A stretch of 64,000 bases of DNA from CALWZE01 sp036644375 (GCA_036644375.1 JAVXQD010000006.1:1-64000); one strand, 5' to 3'. Counted from the stretch's first letter, positions 8,991 through 18,747 are shown. Notes: generated by a model from the letters alone, not told the origin. A program made the numbers and translations.

Positions 8991-10129
8991 ATAACGTCTA
9001 TTTAAAAAAATGTGCGACATATGAGCAGGAAACAGTTGATGGGGCTGTTGAATTTATATTTCAAAGCTCCTCAATCTGCGCCTCAATCACTGCGAAGACA
9101 AGGATTGTGCTAAAGCTCAATCTGCTTATAAAAAGCTCGCCGGACGAGGCGGTGACAACACATCCGGCAGTGGTTGCCGCCGTTATTAAGGCGCTGAAAA
9201 AACGCGGTGCAGAGCAAATTGTTTTGGCGGACAGCTCATCGGGCTTCTTTTCTGCGGCGAAGCTCAAGGGCATTTACGAAAAATGCGGGATTGCAAATCT
9301 CGTTCAGAGCGGGGTCACTCTCAATTATGACGTTTCATCCGCCCCGAGAAGCGGTGACGGACTCAACAAACAGTTCGAGATAATCAACGCAGTGACGAAC
9401 GCCGATGTCGTGATAGGAATAGGCAAGGTAAAGACCCACGCCATGACGGGCATGAGCGGCGCGATAAAGAATTATTTTGGGGTAATTCCCGGACTTGCAA
9501 AGGCCGAGATGCACAGCCGAATACCGGAAAAGCCGCAGTTTTGCGAGATGCTCTGCGAGCTGTACGACCTTGTAAAGCCGTCATTTTCAATCATGGACGG
9601 AGTTGTGGGAATGGAGGGTAACGGCCCCAGCGGCGGAACTCCGCGTCCCTTTGGGTTCATAATCGGCGGTGAAAATGCATATATGGTCGACAGGGTGTTG
9701 TGCGATATAATGGGGATAGGCGCGCAAAAGGCACTGACTGTCGCCGCGTCGATAAAGCGTGGAAGTGCCCCGGCGAATATCGCAGAAATTGCGGTTGTCG
9801 GTGACAGAGATATTGTCGACATGCCGATAACCGACCTGCTGCTTCCCGAGAGTGCGGACAATGACTTCACATCATCGCTGCCGGAATTTTTAAAACCAAT
9901 CGGGAAAAAGCTCATACGCTCGGTTTCGCCGCGTCCTGTCATTCGGACAAAAGACTGTGTCGGATGTGCCATGTGCTTTGAAATATGCCCGCAGCACACA
10001 ATCAAAATCGAAAATAAAATTGCGCATATTGAGCAGAAAAATTGCATCAAATGCTTTTGCTGTCATGAGGTATGTCCTCAAAGAGCGATCGACATTAAAA
10101 CCAATATTCTGTTCAGGGTGTTCAAATGA
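8987..10129 (+). CDS. DUF362 protein with C-terminal 2x[4Fe-4S] ferredoxin domain
   Basis: A 380-residue protein with a DUF362 domain (about residues 1-300) followed by a bacterial ferredoxin module. The two cluster motifs are CVGCAMCFEICP and CIKCFCCHEVCP, so two [4Fe-4S] clusters are expected. DUF362 proteins are widespread in anaerobes and presumed redox-active, but the substrate is unknown. The GTG start overlaps the aminotransferase stop and its end overlaps ispE by ATGA. Placement directly before ispE may be incidental, or may reflect the iron-sulfur dependence of the methylerythritol phosphate pathway; the latter is speculation. Confidence 0.88.
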   Translation: MNNVYLKKCATYEQETVDGAVEFIFQSSSICASITAKTRIVLKLNLLIKSSPDEAVTTHPAVVAAVIKALKKRGAEQIVLADSSSGFFSAAKLKGIYEKCGIANLVQSGVTLNYDVSSAPRSGDGLNKQFEIINAVTNADVVIGIGKVKTHAMTGMSGAIKNYFGVIPGLAKAEMHSRIPEKPQFCEMLCELYDLVKPSFSIMDGVVGMEGNGPSGGTPRPFGFIIGGENAYMVDRVLCDIMGIGAQKALTVAASIKRGSAPANIAEIAVVGDRDIVDMPITDLLLPESADNDFTSSLPEFLKPIGKKLIRSVSPRPVIRTKDCVGCAMCFEICPQHTIKIENKIAHIEQKNCIKCFCCHEVCPQRAIDIKTNILFRVFK

Positions 10130-11013
10130 TTAACGAGATTTCGCTTTTTGCAAATGCCAAGCTGAATCTGTCCCTTGATATAATGGGAGTGCGCGAGTCG
10201 GACGGATATCATCTCATGGATATGGTAAATTGCTCGATTGATTTGAGCGATGAAATCACCGTCAGACGCGTTAGAGGAGAGGGTATTGAGATTCGTTCAA
10301 ACGCGCGGTTCATTCCGAAAAACGAAAAGAATCTCGCCTATAAAGCGGCGGTTAAATTTGCGGAGCATGTCGGTATCAAGATTCCGGGCCTTGAAATTTC
10401 AATAAAAAAAAGGATACCGATGCAGGCGGGACTGGGCGGAGGAAGTGCGGATGCCGCCGCGGTTTTGACAGGTCTCAACGAGCTGCTCAATACGGGAATG
10501 AACAGGTATGAGCTGTGCGCAATAGGAGAAAAAATAGGCTCTGATGTGCCATACTGCACAGTCGGCGGGTTTGCGCGCGTCACCGGAATCGGAGAGCTTA
10601 TAGAAACTGTTCCGAACAGCTGTGACTTTGCGATGGTGGTGCTTATGCCGAGAAGCGGACATAGCACGAGAGAGGCATTTGCCGCGTTTGACTGCGGTGC
10701 GGATATTGAGCATCCGCAAACCGAGCTGTTGCTGTGCGCGCTTAAAGAGGGCGACGTATCCAAGCTGGCTATGCTGACCCGCAATGCTTTTTCCGAACCG
10801 ATCAAGGGTGAAACTACGGCGAGACTTGAGGCAATGCTGATGAAAAACGGAGCTCTCGGCGCGTCTATGTCAGGGAGCGGAGCGGCTGTTTTCGGAGTAT
10901 TCCACGACCGACTCACCGCGCAGAGATGTAAGGAGAGGTTGTGGCGGCGGGACTTTTCGGCATTTGTCGCAGTGCCGACCGACAGTGGCGTGAGCATTAT
11001 AAAAAAAAGATGA
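10126..11013 (+). CDS. ispE: 4-diphosphocytidyl-2-C-methyl-D-erythritol kinase
   Basis: GHMP-family kinase that phosphorylates CDP-methylerythritol in the non-mevalonate isoprenoid pathway. The 295-residue protein has the N-terminal AKLNLSLDI strand, the ATP-binding MQAGLGGGSADAA loop near residue 103 and the C-terminal GASMSGSGAAVFG motif. It begins inside the stop of the DUF362 gene (ATGA), so it is the fourth gene of the Lrp-led operon. Other MEP pathway genes are not in the window. Confidence 0.95.
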   Translation: MINEISLFANAKLNLSLDIMGVRESDGYHLMDMVNCSIDLSDEITVRRVRGEGIEIRSNARFIPKNEKNLAYKAAVKFAEHVGIKIPGLEISIKKRIPMQAGLGGGSADAAAVLTGLNELLNTGMNRYELCAIGEKIGSDVPYCTVGGFARVTGIGELIETVPNSCDFAMVVLMPRSGHSTREAFAAFDCGADIEHPQTELLLCALKEGDVSKLAMLTRNAFSEPIKGETTARLEAMLMKNGALGASMSGSGAAVFGVFHDRLTAQRCKERLWRRDFSAFVAVPTDSGVSIIKKR

Positions 11014-11034
11014 ATTCACAGGAATAATTTACCT

Positions 11035-11083
11035 CGAACGCGCCAATCCTTTGTTCAAGAAGGAAAGGGGCGTTCGTTTTATT
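11035..11083 (+). promoter_or_regulatory. Terminator-like hairpin enclosing the spoIIR ribosome binding site
   Basis: CGAACGC (11035-11041) pairs with GCGTTCG (11070-11076), with further inner pairing (ATCCTT with AAGGA). The GGAAAGGGG that must serve as the spoIIR Shine-Dalgarno is in the 3' arm, and the U-rich tail TTTTATT runs straight into the ATG at 11084. It could end ispE-operon transcripts, or hide the ribosome site in read-through RNA. Confidence 0.6.
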
Positions 11084-11677
11084 ATGAAGAAAATTGAAAT
11101 TTCCATTGCGGCTGCATTTTTAATATGTGTTATCTCGGCACTTGTACAGCTGCCGTTTGCCAAAACCTGCGAAGAGGTGAGAACAGATACACTGCGGTTG
11201 CATATCATAGCCAATTCGGACAATCCGGAGGATCAGGAGGTCAAACTCGCTGTCAGAGACGCGATATTAAAGCAGAGCGAGCACCTGTTTTCAAGTGCGG
11301 GCAGCAAGGCGGAAGCCGAATCCAATTTAGAGGCAAAGCTCGGGGAAATTAAGCGCATCGCAAGGCGCACACTTAGCGATAACGGGTTTGAATACCCCGT
11401 TGCTGTTACTGTTGCGGACACATATTTCAATCAGCGCGAATACGACGGCTTCACACTGCCGGCGGGGACATACACCGCTTTGAGGGTAGAGCTCGGCGGC
11501 GCAAAGGGAAAAAACTGGTGGTGCGTGCTCTACCCGACCTTGTGTGTGCCATGCGCAACCGATATTGAGCCGCTTTCGGAATATTCCGACGAGGAGCGCG
11601 ACTTGGTTAAGGGAACAGAAAAATACAAAATCAAGTTCAAGCTTGAGGAATGGCTTCAAAGCCTGATTAACGATTAG
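11084..11677 (+). CDS. spoIIR: Stage II sporulation protein R
   Basis: SpoIIR is made in the forespore under sigma F and secreted across the septum, where it triggers SpoIIGA to process pro-sigma E in the mother cell. The product is 197 residues with an N-terminal signal or anchor helix (about 5-24), followed by the family pattern EEVRTDTLRLHIIANSDNPE and a C-terminal YKIKFKLEEWLQ segment. A TTG at 11051 would add 11 residues but has no ribosome site before it, so I use the ATG at 11084. This gene is the direct evidence that the organism sporulates. Its ribosome site lies within a hairpin. Confidence 0.93.
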   Translation: MKKIEISIAAAFLICVISALVQLPFAKTCEEVRTDTLRLHIIANSDNPEDQEVKLAVRDAILKQSEHLFSSAGSKAEAESNLEAKLGEIKRIARRTLSDNGFEYPVAVTVADTYFNQREYDGFTLPAGTYTALRVELGGAKGKNWWCVLYPTLCVPCATDIEPLSEYSDEERDLVKGTEKYKIKFKLEEWLQSLIND

Positions 11678-11727
11678 GTATAATAAAAAACGGAATGCGT
11701 ATTATTGTGACGCACTTAGCTGAAATG

Positions 11728-11754
11728 CGCAGCATGGTTTTCAGTCATGCTGCG
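11728..11754 (+). other. Stem-loop downstream of spoIIR
   Basis: CGCAGCATG (11728-11736) pairs with CATGCTGCG (11746-11754) across a nine-base loop. No T tract follows, so it is not a clear intrinsic terminator; it may stabilise the 3' end of the spoIIR transcript or be part of the addB leader. Confidence 0.4.
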
Positions 11755-11814
11755 AGAGATATGAAAATTGATTTTAGGGACACCGGGTTCTATAAATGCT
11801 AAAAGTTGTAAAAG

Positions 11815-11868
11815 AGCCGCTTTTGGATTAGAATTAGAGCAACTTATTCTAACTGAAAGGCGGCTTTT
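11815..11868 (+). promoter_or_regulatory. Terminator-like hairpin directly before addB
   Basis: AGCCGC (11815-11820) pairs with GCGGCT (11860-11865), extended by TTT/AAA, and an inner TTAGAAT/ATTCTAA pair caps the structure. TTTT follows, and the addB ATG at 11872 begins three bases later. The only purine-rich ribosome site, GAAAGG, is inside the 3' arm. The arrangement mirrors the one before spoIIR. Confidence 0.6.
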
Positions 11869-11871
11869 AAT

Positions 11872-14800
11872 ATGCTCAGACTTGTTGTCGGACGTGCGGG
11901 AAGCGGGAAAAGTGAATATTGCATAAATGAGATTGAGCGGCTGGCGCATGACGGAGAACGGTCTGTTTTAATAGTGCCCGAGCAGAGTTCATTTAGCTTT
12001 GAGCGCGCGCTTGCACTGAGACTTGACGGCAGACTCTCTGAATTTAACGAAATAAAGAGCTTTAAAAAGCTGTGCGATGACATTTTTTCGGAATGCGGAG
12101 GAGGAGCAAAAAAACGTGTCACCGATGCGGAGAAGTGCGCTATTTTGCGACGCGCCATGCTGGCGCTCGGACCCGATGTGCATTTTTATCGCAAGCACAG
12201 GCGGGACAGAGCCTTTTTTACACTCGCGGTCAGCGTGATAGACGAGCTTAAAAACGGGGGAGTCAGCCCCGAGATGCTCCGTCAGACTCCCCAAAAGGCG
12301 GTTACACCGCTGTCAAAGGAAAAGCTCTCAGAGCTCGCGCTGATTTACGAGGCTTATGATTCTATACTCGGTGTGCAATTTTACGATGATGCGGATCAAC
12401 TCAACGCTGCGGCGGAACTGTGCACAAAAGCAAAGCAGTTTGACGGCGCTTTTGTGTTTTTGGACGGTTATTCGGGATTTACCGAGCCGGAATTCACACT
12501 GATTGCAAACATGCTTGTCCGTGCAAAGGATGTGTGCTGCACACTGGTTTGCGATGATATATTCTCCGATGCCGACGACAGCTTTTCCACGGTTCGGATG
12601 AATGGAAGAAGGCTGATGTCGCTCGCAAAGCGAAAAAACATCGAGATCGCAAGACCCGTTGTGCTTGAGGGGCTTCCGCGCTTCAAAGCAAGCGGAATTA
12701 TTTCCGCGGAAAAGTATTTCGGGTTGGGATATTTCGATGCTCCGCACAGAGAGGGAATATATCAAATCAGCGGAAAAGATCTCTATGATGAGGCACAAAG
12801 GGCTGCCTGTGAGATTCAGCTTCTGGTTCGCAATCACGGATATAGATACAATGATATAGCGGTTATAGCGCGGGATACCGACCGATATAGATTTGCGGTT
12901 GAGAGAACCTTCGAGCGATTCGGAATTCCGCTTTTTTCAGATATAAACAGAAATATGCTCCACTCAGAGTTCACTGTCATGCTGCTCAATCTGCTTGAAC
13001 TCGCAGGCGGTTGGGATACGGATTATGTTTTTCGATTTTTGAAAACAGGACTGTGCGACATTGACGGACAGACTGTGGGCGAGCTTGAAAACTATTGCTT
13101 TGTGTGGAACGTTGAGGGGAGCGGCTGGTGTTTGCCCTTTGACAAAAACCCGAACGGATTCGGCGCAATATCAGATAAAGTCACAAGGCAGACGGCAGAA
13201 CGAATTGAGAATGCGCGCAAAAAAACAGTATCGTGGCTCGACACGTATATAAAATCGGCTCAGGGGCAAACCGCCGCGGAGCTTATAGAGTCGGCATATC
13301 GCGTGTTTGAAAGCTGCGGGGCGGTATCGGCGCTTGAAAACTCGGATGACGCTCAAAAGCGAGAGGCCGCAATCGGGGTGGAAATCATGGAGCAGCTGCA
13401 TGAACTTGTGGGCACCGAGAGCTTTTCGGTCGGTGAGCTGATTGATTTTGCTACGATTCTTGCAGGCACATGTTCGGTCGGGGATATTCCCCAATGCCTT
13501 GAGCAGGTCGTTTTCGGCACAGCGGACAGAATGAGGACAAATAATCCGAGGGCTGTGTTTCTGATTGGGTTAAACGACGGAATCTTTCCCAAAAGTTCGT
13601 TTGACGCTCCGATTTTATCCTCAACCGAGCGCGATTTGCTGTTTGATGAAGGAATCAGACTCAGCCGCAATTTTGAGCAGAGCGTGGTAATGGAAAAGCT
13701 GTTTTTATACAGGGCTGTGACTGCTTCGTGTGAAAGGGTGTATATGTGCAGCGCAAAAACAGATCAAAAGGGCACTGCGCTTCAGGTGAGCCCCGAAATT
13801 GATGAGTTTATTGAGCTGAACGGGGCGCTTGAGCCGGAATTTGAATCGCAGCCGTTTGCTTTTGCCGTGAACAAAAAAACAGCCGCGTCCGCGTATGCGG
13901 ACGCCATAGAGCGAAATGATGCGGACAGCTGTGCCGCAATTAAACAATCGGAATTTGCAGCGGTATGCGCCGCTGTTGACCTTGCCGCAGAGGAGCCGGG
14001 CTATGCGGTGCTCGATACGAGAATTCCGCAGGAACTTTTGGGACAGAGATCCGCACTGTCGGCGACTAAGATAGAGCAGTTTGAAAAATGCCGTTTTGCA
14101 TATTTTTTGAAATATGTGATGAGGATAAGACCGCTTCAAAAGGCGGAAATAAGCCCGATTGAGGCGGGCAGCTTTGTACATAAAATCATGGAAAATACAC
14201 TGAGGGCTTTTGACGGGGATATTTCAAATACCGAAAATGACCTGCTGCGCAGCAAGGTCTGCGAGGTTGCGGAGAGCTATGTCACTGAACATATAGGAGA
14301 CAGCGCAAAGCTCCCGAGGGTGAGGTATCTTGTCGAAAGGCTAAAGGCACAGTCGGTCAGACTTGTGATGCAGCTTAAGCGCGAACAGCAGCAGAGCGAA
14401 TTTCGCCCGTGTGACTATGAGCTGTCGATCGGTGACGGCGCAGAAATAGAGCCGCTGGAGATGCGTACGCTCGGCGGTGAGACAGTGTATATCGAGGGCT
14501 CGATTGACCGTGTGGACATTCTGCGCCGCGATGGAAAAAGCTATATACGCGTTGTCGACTACAAAACCGGAGACAAAGCATTTTCGTTGACCGATGTGTT
14601 TTACGGCCTGAATGTGCAGATGCTGCTATATCTGTTTACGGTTTGCAAAAACGGTGAAGCCCGCTATGGAAAAACGGTGCCCGCCGCAGTTATGTATATT
14701 CCGAGCGACCCCAATGCTCCAAGCGTGAAATCCGATGCGGAGTCAGACGCGAGACAGGCATATAAAATGGACGGACTTGTCATCGACAATCCGGAAATTG

Positions 14801-15141
14801 TGTCGGCGATGGAGCGAGATGTCGCGAATATTTTTATTCCGGTTCTGAAAAACAAGGACGGGAGCCTGCGCAAAAGCGAAAAAATCGCATCGCTTGAAAA
14901 ACTGGGTTTGATTGAGAGACATATCGAAAAGACGGTTACGGATATGGCAAATGCACTGTATATGGGAGAGTGGGATATTTGCCCGACACTCAGGGACGAT
15001 GGCAAAAGCGCGTGTGATTACTGTGATTACGCGGCGGTATGTCGCCATGATCGGAGCGAAAAAGCGAGAAAACTAAAAAAGTTAGACTCCAAAGAGCTGT
15101 TTGCGGTCGGCGGGACAGAGAGGGGTGAAAGCAATGAGTGA
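11872..15141 (+). CDS. addB: ATP-dependent helicase/deoxyribonuclease subunit B
   Basis: AddB pairs with AddA in the helicase-nuclease that resects double-strand breaks for RecA loading; AddB recognises Chi and contributes one nuclease site. The 1089-residue product has a P-loop near the N-terminus (GRAGSGKSEY), an inactivated helicase core, and a RecB-like nuclease domain with GSFVHKIME and VVDYKTGDK. Four cysteines for the iron-sulfur staple are visible: one in FEKCRFAYFLKY and three in the C-terminal ACDYCDYAAVC. addA starts inside its last codons. Confidence 0.95.
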   Translation: MLRLVVGRAGSGKSEYCINEIERLAHDGERSVLIVPEQSSFSFERALALRLDGRLSEFNEIKSFKKLCDDIFSECGGGAKKRVTDAEKCAILRRAMLALGPDVHFYRKHRRDRAFFTLAVSVIDELKNGGVSPEMLRQTPQKAVTPLSKEKLSELALIYEAYDSILGVQFYDDADQLNAAAELCTKAKQFDGAFVFLDGYSGFTEPEFTLIANMLVRAKDVCCTLVCDDIFSDADDSFSTVRMNGRRLMSLAKRKNIEIARPVVLEGLPRFKASGIISAEKYFGLGYFDAPHREGIYQISGKDLYDEAQRAACEIQLLVRNHGYRYNDIAVIARDTDRYRFAVERTFERFGIPLFSDINRNMLHSEFTVMLLNLLELAGGWDTDYVFRFLKTGLCDIDGQTVGELENYCFVWNVEGSGWCLPFDKNPNGFGAISDKVTRQTAERIENARKKTVSWLDTYIKSAQGQTAAELIESAYRVFESCGAVSALENSDDAQKREAAIGVEIMEQLHELVGTESFSVGELIDFATILAGTCSVGDIPQCLEQVVFGTADRMRTNNPRAVFLIGLNDGIFPKSSFDAPILSSTERDLLFDEGIRLSRNFEQSVVMEKLFLYRAVTASCERVYMCSAKTDQKGTALQVSPEIDEFIELNGALEPEFESQPFAFAVNKKTAASAYADAIERNDADSCAAIKQSEFAAVCAAVDLAAEEPGYAVLDTRIPQELLGQRSALSATKIEQFEKCRFAYFLKYVMRIRPLQKAEISPIEAGSFVHKIMENTLRAFDGDISNTENDLLRSKVCEVAESYVTEHIGDSAKLPRVRYLVERLKAQSVRLVMQLKREQQQSEFRPCDYELSIGDGAEIEPLEMRTLGGETVYIEGSIDRVDILRRDGKSYIRVVDYKTGDKAFSLTDVFYGLNVQMLLYLFTVCKNGEARYGKTVPAAVMYIPSDPNAPSVKSDAESDARQAYKMDGLVIDNPEIVSAMERDVANIFIPVLKNKDGSLRKSEKIASLEKLGLIERHIEKTVTDMANALYMGEWDICPTLRDDGKSACDYCDYAAVCRHDRSEKARKLKKLDSKELFAVGGTERGESNE

Positions 15142-18100
15142 AAAATGGACCTCGGATCAGAGGCTTGCGATTGATGCGCGCGGCGGCGGAATCCTTGTAG
15201 CTGCGGCGGCCGGGAGCGGAAAGACCTCTGTTTTGGTAGAGCGGATAATATCCATCATAACAGACGAAAATAACCCGATTGATGCGGACAGGCTGCTCGT
15301 TGTGACATTCACAAACGCGGCGGCGGCGGAGATGTCTGCGCGTGTGAAAAAAAGCCTTGCCCGTCTCATTGCCGTCAATCCGGAAAACAGACGGCTTCGC
15401 AGGCAGCAGATGCTGCTGGCACGGGCGCAGATAAGCACGATTGACGCATTTTGCAGCACGCTTTTGCGTGAGCATTTCAGTGAGCTTGACCTTGCACCGG
15501 ATTTTTCCGTCGGAAATGACGCGTATATTCAACAGCTGCGGGCCACCGCGATGGACGCGGTATTAAACGAGATGTACGCCGATAAAGACAGCGGGGTAGA
15601 GCACCTGAGCGACCTTTTCGGAAGATCGAGAACCGACAGGAACACGGCTGTTTTGATCGATAGACTGTACGACTTCGAGACGACGCTTGCATTCCCCGAA
15701 CGCTGGGAACACAGGTGTATGGCGGAGCTTGAGTGCGGTGACTCTCTCGCTCACTCAGAGGTTGGGAGGTATACGCTCAGCTTTGCAAAGAGGGCACTTG
15801 AGAGTGCAGTTTCAATTTGCAATGAGGCGTTGAGGCTGGCGGGCGAGGATGAAATCCTATTCGCAAATTACGGAGATACGCTGTCACTTGATCTGCAATT
15901 TGCAAAAAGACTGCTTGAATTTGCAGAGCAGGGCGAGTGGGATGCCTGTAACGCAATGGCAAACAGCTACAGCCAGATAAGACCGGGAATGAAAAAGGGC
16001 GCAGACGAAACACTCGGAAAATCCGTAAAAGGGCTCCGAGATGAGGTCAGAGCAATATTGCAAAAGCAGATTTGCGAAAAATGCTTTTGCTGTTCACAGG
16101 GTGATTATATCGAGGACAAGGCACTTATGCTTGAGCCGATGAGGGTGCTTTTCGATGGGCTTCATCGATTTGAGCAAAAGCTGACAAGCCTGAAACAGGC
16201 GAAAAAAATGTTCGAATTCTCGGATTTGGAGCGAATGGCAGTTCTGCTTTTGGGAGGAGCCGACGGAGCGAAAACCGATATCGCCTCTGAGCTGTCCGCA
16301 CGCTTTGAATACGTTATGGTCGATGAATATCAGGACACAAACGAGATACAGGATTTGATTTTTTCGCTGATATCACGCGATGAGAAAAACCTGTTCTGTG
16401 TTGGTGACGTCAAACAGAGCATTTACAGCTTCAGACGCGCCGATCCTGAAATATTTCTTGCGCGCCGTGCCAAAAGCAGCGACAGTGCACAGGGGCTTTT
16501 TCCGATGAAAATAACCCTGGCGGAAAACTTCCGAAGCTCGGCGGCGGTGGTTGAGGCGGTGAATATGGTTTTTGAGCCTGTTATGACAAGCTTTGCGGGC
16601 GGCACGGATTACTGTGACGGAGAACAGCTTGCGGCAAATCCCGACGCGGGATTGATTGAGTCGTGCGGCATGGAGGTTCATCTCATCAATGAAGGGGAAA
16701 ACGCCGAACCCAACCATATTGCCAACATAATTTCGGATATGATTTCCGAAGGGTACACAGTTGAGACAAAACAGGGAACAAGAGCCTGCCGAGAGTCGGA
16801 TTTTTGCATACTTCTGCGCTCGCCCAAGGAAAAGGCACAGAGGTACAAGGACGCACTTAATTCCGCAGGAATACGGGTCTGGACCGATGGGACGGATAAT
16901 CTTTATGAAAACAGTGAGGTGTCTGTTTTGGTTTCGCTGCTTCGGGTCATTGACAATCCAAGGCGCGATGTTGAGCTCGCCGCTGTTATGCTGTCGCCGC
17001 TTTTCGGGTTTAAATCTGACGACCTTGCACGAATGAAGCTGAGCGGGCGCAGGGCTGATTTGTATACACTTGTCCTTTCAAGCGGAGATGAAAGATGCAA
17101 AGAGCTTGTTGATACGCTTGCATTATTTCGCAGAAAGCAGAGCTTGTTTGCTGTTGATGAGCTCATTAGATATGCGGTTGACTATACCGATGCCGAAATT
17201 CTTCTCTGCGCCGGAGATGAATTGTCCCGAAGAAAAAATAATATCAGGCTGTTTATCGAGACCGCGACAGAGTTCGCAAAAACGGGAGACGGATCACTTT
17301 CCATGTTTCTGCGGGTTTGTGAGCGTGCGGCGCAGAGCGGAAAAACCGCGACGCGCGCGTTTACACCGCCTGACGACGCCGTGTGTATAACTTCGATACA
17401 CAAATCTAAAGGACTTGAATGGGGCATAATATTTTTGGCAAATGCCGACAAGCGCTTTAATATCAGTGACAGCTTTGACAGCTCAATGCTATTCGATGCG
17501 GCGCTCGGCTGCGGAGCCAGAGTGCGTGCCGAATGTGAGGATAAATCCGCACTGTATTCACGCAAAACAGCGAGCTACACCGCTCTCTCGCTGGCGTCCG
17601 GCGCAAAGACGACAAGCGAGGAGATGAGGGTGCTCTATGTCGCGCTTACACGCGCGCGCCAAAAGCTGTTTGTCACCGCAGAGCTGTCGTCTCCCGAAGA
17701 AAAGCTTGCGAAGCTTGCCTGCTTTTCAGCAAACGAGAAGATCGAACCGTATTTAGTCGCAATGCAAAGCGGCTATATCTCGTGGATTTTGCTTGCGCTT
17801 TTAAAAAATTACAGGCAAGCGCCTTCGGCGCTTGAGGAAAAGGGAGAATTTTGTGCCGACAGCATAAAAATAAAAATAGTCCGAAATGTCACGCCGCGCA
17901 ATCGGACGCAAAGTCAGACGCACGAAACGCAGCCGGCTGAGAGCGGCATTGAAGCTCTCAATGAGCGTGCAAGGTTTATTTATTCACGCCTTGAGCTTGC
18001 GGATATCCCGACAAAGCTCACGGTGACAGAGCTTACAAAGGATAAATCCGGAATCATACTGAACAAACCTTCCTTTGTGTGTCAAAGGCTTTCTGCGGCA

Positions 18101-18604
18101 CAGCGCGGAACTGCAATCCACCTGTTTATGCAGTGCGCCGATTATAAAAAAGCGGAAGAATCGGTTGAGCAGGAACTGAAACGCCTTGTTGAGCATGAGT
18201 ATATCAGCAAACAGGCGGCGGATGAAATTGATATACAAAAGCTCAATCGTCTGTTCAAAAGCGAATTCGGCAAAATGATTGCGCAGTCCGAAATTGTGCT
18301 TCGCGAGTACTCCTTCATTGACTCGATAAGTGCGTCGGAAATCAAACCGTTGAGCGATAAATTCGAGGATGAGAGAGTGATGATTCAGGGCATAGCGGAC
18401 TGCATAATTATGCGGGAAGACGGCGCTGTTTTGATCGATTACAAATCGGACAGGGTTACATCGCCGATGCAGCTTGCCGAGCGCTATTCGATGCAGCTTC
18501 GGCTTTACAAAAAATCGCTCGACAAAAGGCTGAGTGTGCCGATTGTCAAGTGTATTATCTACTCTTTCGAACTGGGGTATCCGGTTGAACTTGATTTCAA
18601 GTGA
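15134..18604 (+). CDS. addA: ATP-dependent helicase/nuclease subunit A
   Basis: UvrD-type 3'-5' helicase with a C-terminal nuclease domain, partner of AddB. The 1156-residue protein shows Walker A AAAGSGKTSVLV near residue 25, the Walker B region VDEYQDTNEIQ, the helicase motif SIHKSKGLEW, VALTRARQKL, and nuclease residues in VLIDYKSDR near the C-terminus. I chose the ATG at 15134 over the upstream in-frame codon at 15101 because AGAGGGG lies 9 bases before it and MSEKWTSDQ is the usual beginning. It overlaps the addB stop by 8 bases. Confidence 0.95.
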   Translation: MSEKWTSDQRLAIDARGGGILVAAAAGSGKTSVLVERIISIITDENNPIDADRLLVVTFTNAAAAEMSARVKKSLARLIAVNPENRRLRRQQMLLARAQISTIDAFCSTLLREHFSELDLAPDFSVGNDAYIQQLRATAMDAVLNEMYADKDSGVEHLSDLFGRSRTDRNTAVLIDRLYDFETTLAFPERWEHRCMAELECGDSLAHSEVGRYTLSFAKRALESAVSICNEALRLAGEDEILFANYGDTLSLDLQFAKRLLEFAEQGEWDACNAMANSYSQIRPGMKKGADETLGKSVKGLRDEVRAILQKQICEKCFCCSQGDYIEDKALMLEPMRVLFDGLHRFEQKLTSLKQAKKMFEFSDLERMAVLLLGGADGAKTDIASELSARFEYVMVDEYQDTNEIQDLIFSLISRDEKNLFCVGDVKQSIYSFRRADPEIFLARRAKSSDSAQGLFPMKITLAENFRSSAAVVEAVNMVFEPVMTSFAGGTDYCDGEQLAANPDAGLIESCGMEVHLINEGENAEPNHIANIISDMISEGYTVETKQGTRACRESDFCILLRSPKEKAQRYKDALNSAGIRVWTDGTDNLYENSEVSVLVSLLRVIDNPRRDVELAAVMLSPLFGFKSDDLARMKLSGRRADLYTLVLSSGDERCKELVDTLALFRRKQSLFAVDELIRYAVDYTDAEILLCAGDELSRRKNNIRLFIETATEFAKTGDGSLSMFLRVCERAAQSGKTATRAFTPPDDAVCITSIHKSKGLEWGIIFLANADKRFNISDSFDSSMLFDAALGCGARVRAECEDKSALYSRKTASYTALSLASGAKTTSEEMRVLYVALTRARQKLFVTAELSSPEEKLAKLACFSANEKIEPYLVAMQSGYISWILLALLKNYRQAPSALEEKGEFCADSIKIKIVRNVTPRNRTQSQTHETQPAESGIEALNERARFIYSRLELADIPTKLTVTELTKDKSGIILNKPSFVCQRLSAAQRGTAIHLFMQCADYKKAEESVEQELKRLVEHEYISKQAADEIDIQKLNRLFKSEFGKMIAQSEIVLREYSFIDSISASEIKPLSDKFEDERVMIQGIADCIIMREDGAVLIDYKSDRVTSPMQLAERYSMQLRLYKKSLDKRLSVPIVKCIIYSFELGYPVELDFK

Positions 18605-18717
18605 CAGCATATTTTGTATATTAAAATCAAAAATGTACTTTGCCCATAAAATTTCCGGTATATTATACTTGCAGTACAAATAATTCAACATAATAAGCCG
18701 TGAACAGAGGATTTTAT

Positions 18718-18747
18718 TTGTACTTTGCATATAATATATGTTATAAT
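18718..18747 (+). promoter_or_regulatory. Sigma A-type promoter for the pseudo-ABC operon
   Basis: TTGTAC at 18718-18723 and TATAAT at 18742-18747 are 18 bases apart in an AT-rich stretch after addA. Transcription from here would leave a leader of about 260 bases before the start codon at 19014. Confidence 0.5.

Noticed and set aside
10994..11034. Sigma F-type promoter for spoIIR
   Set aside because: A GCATT and a GGAATAATT are present but the spacing and bases fit the sigma F consensus poorly.
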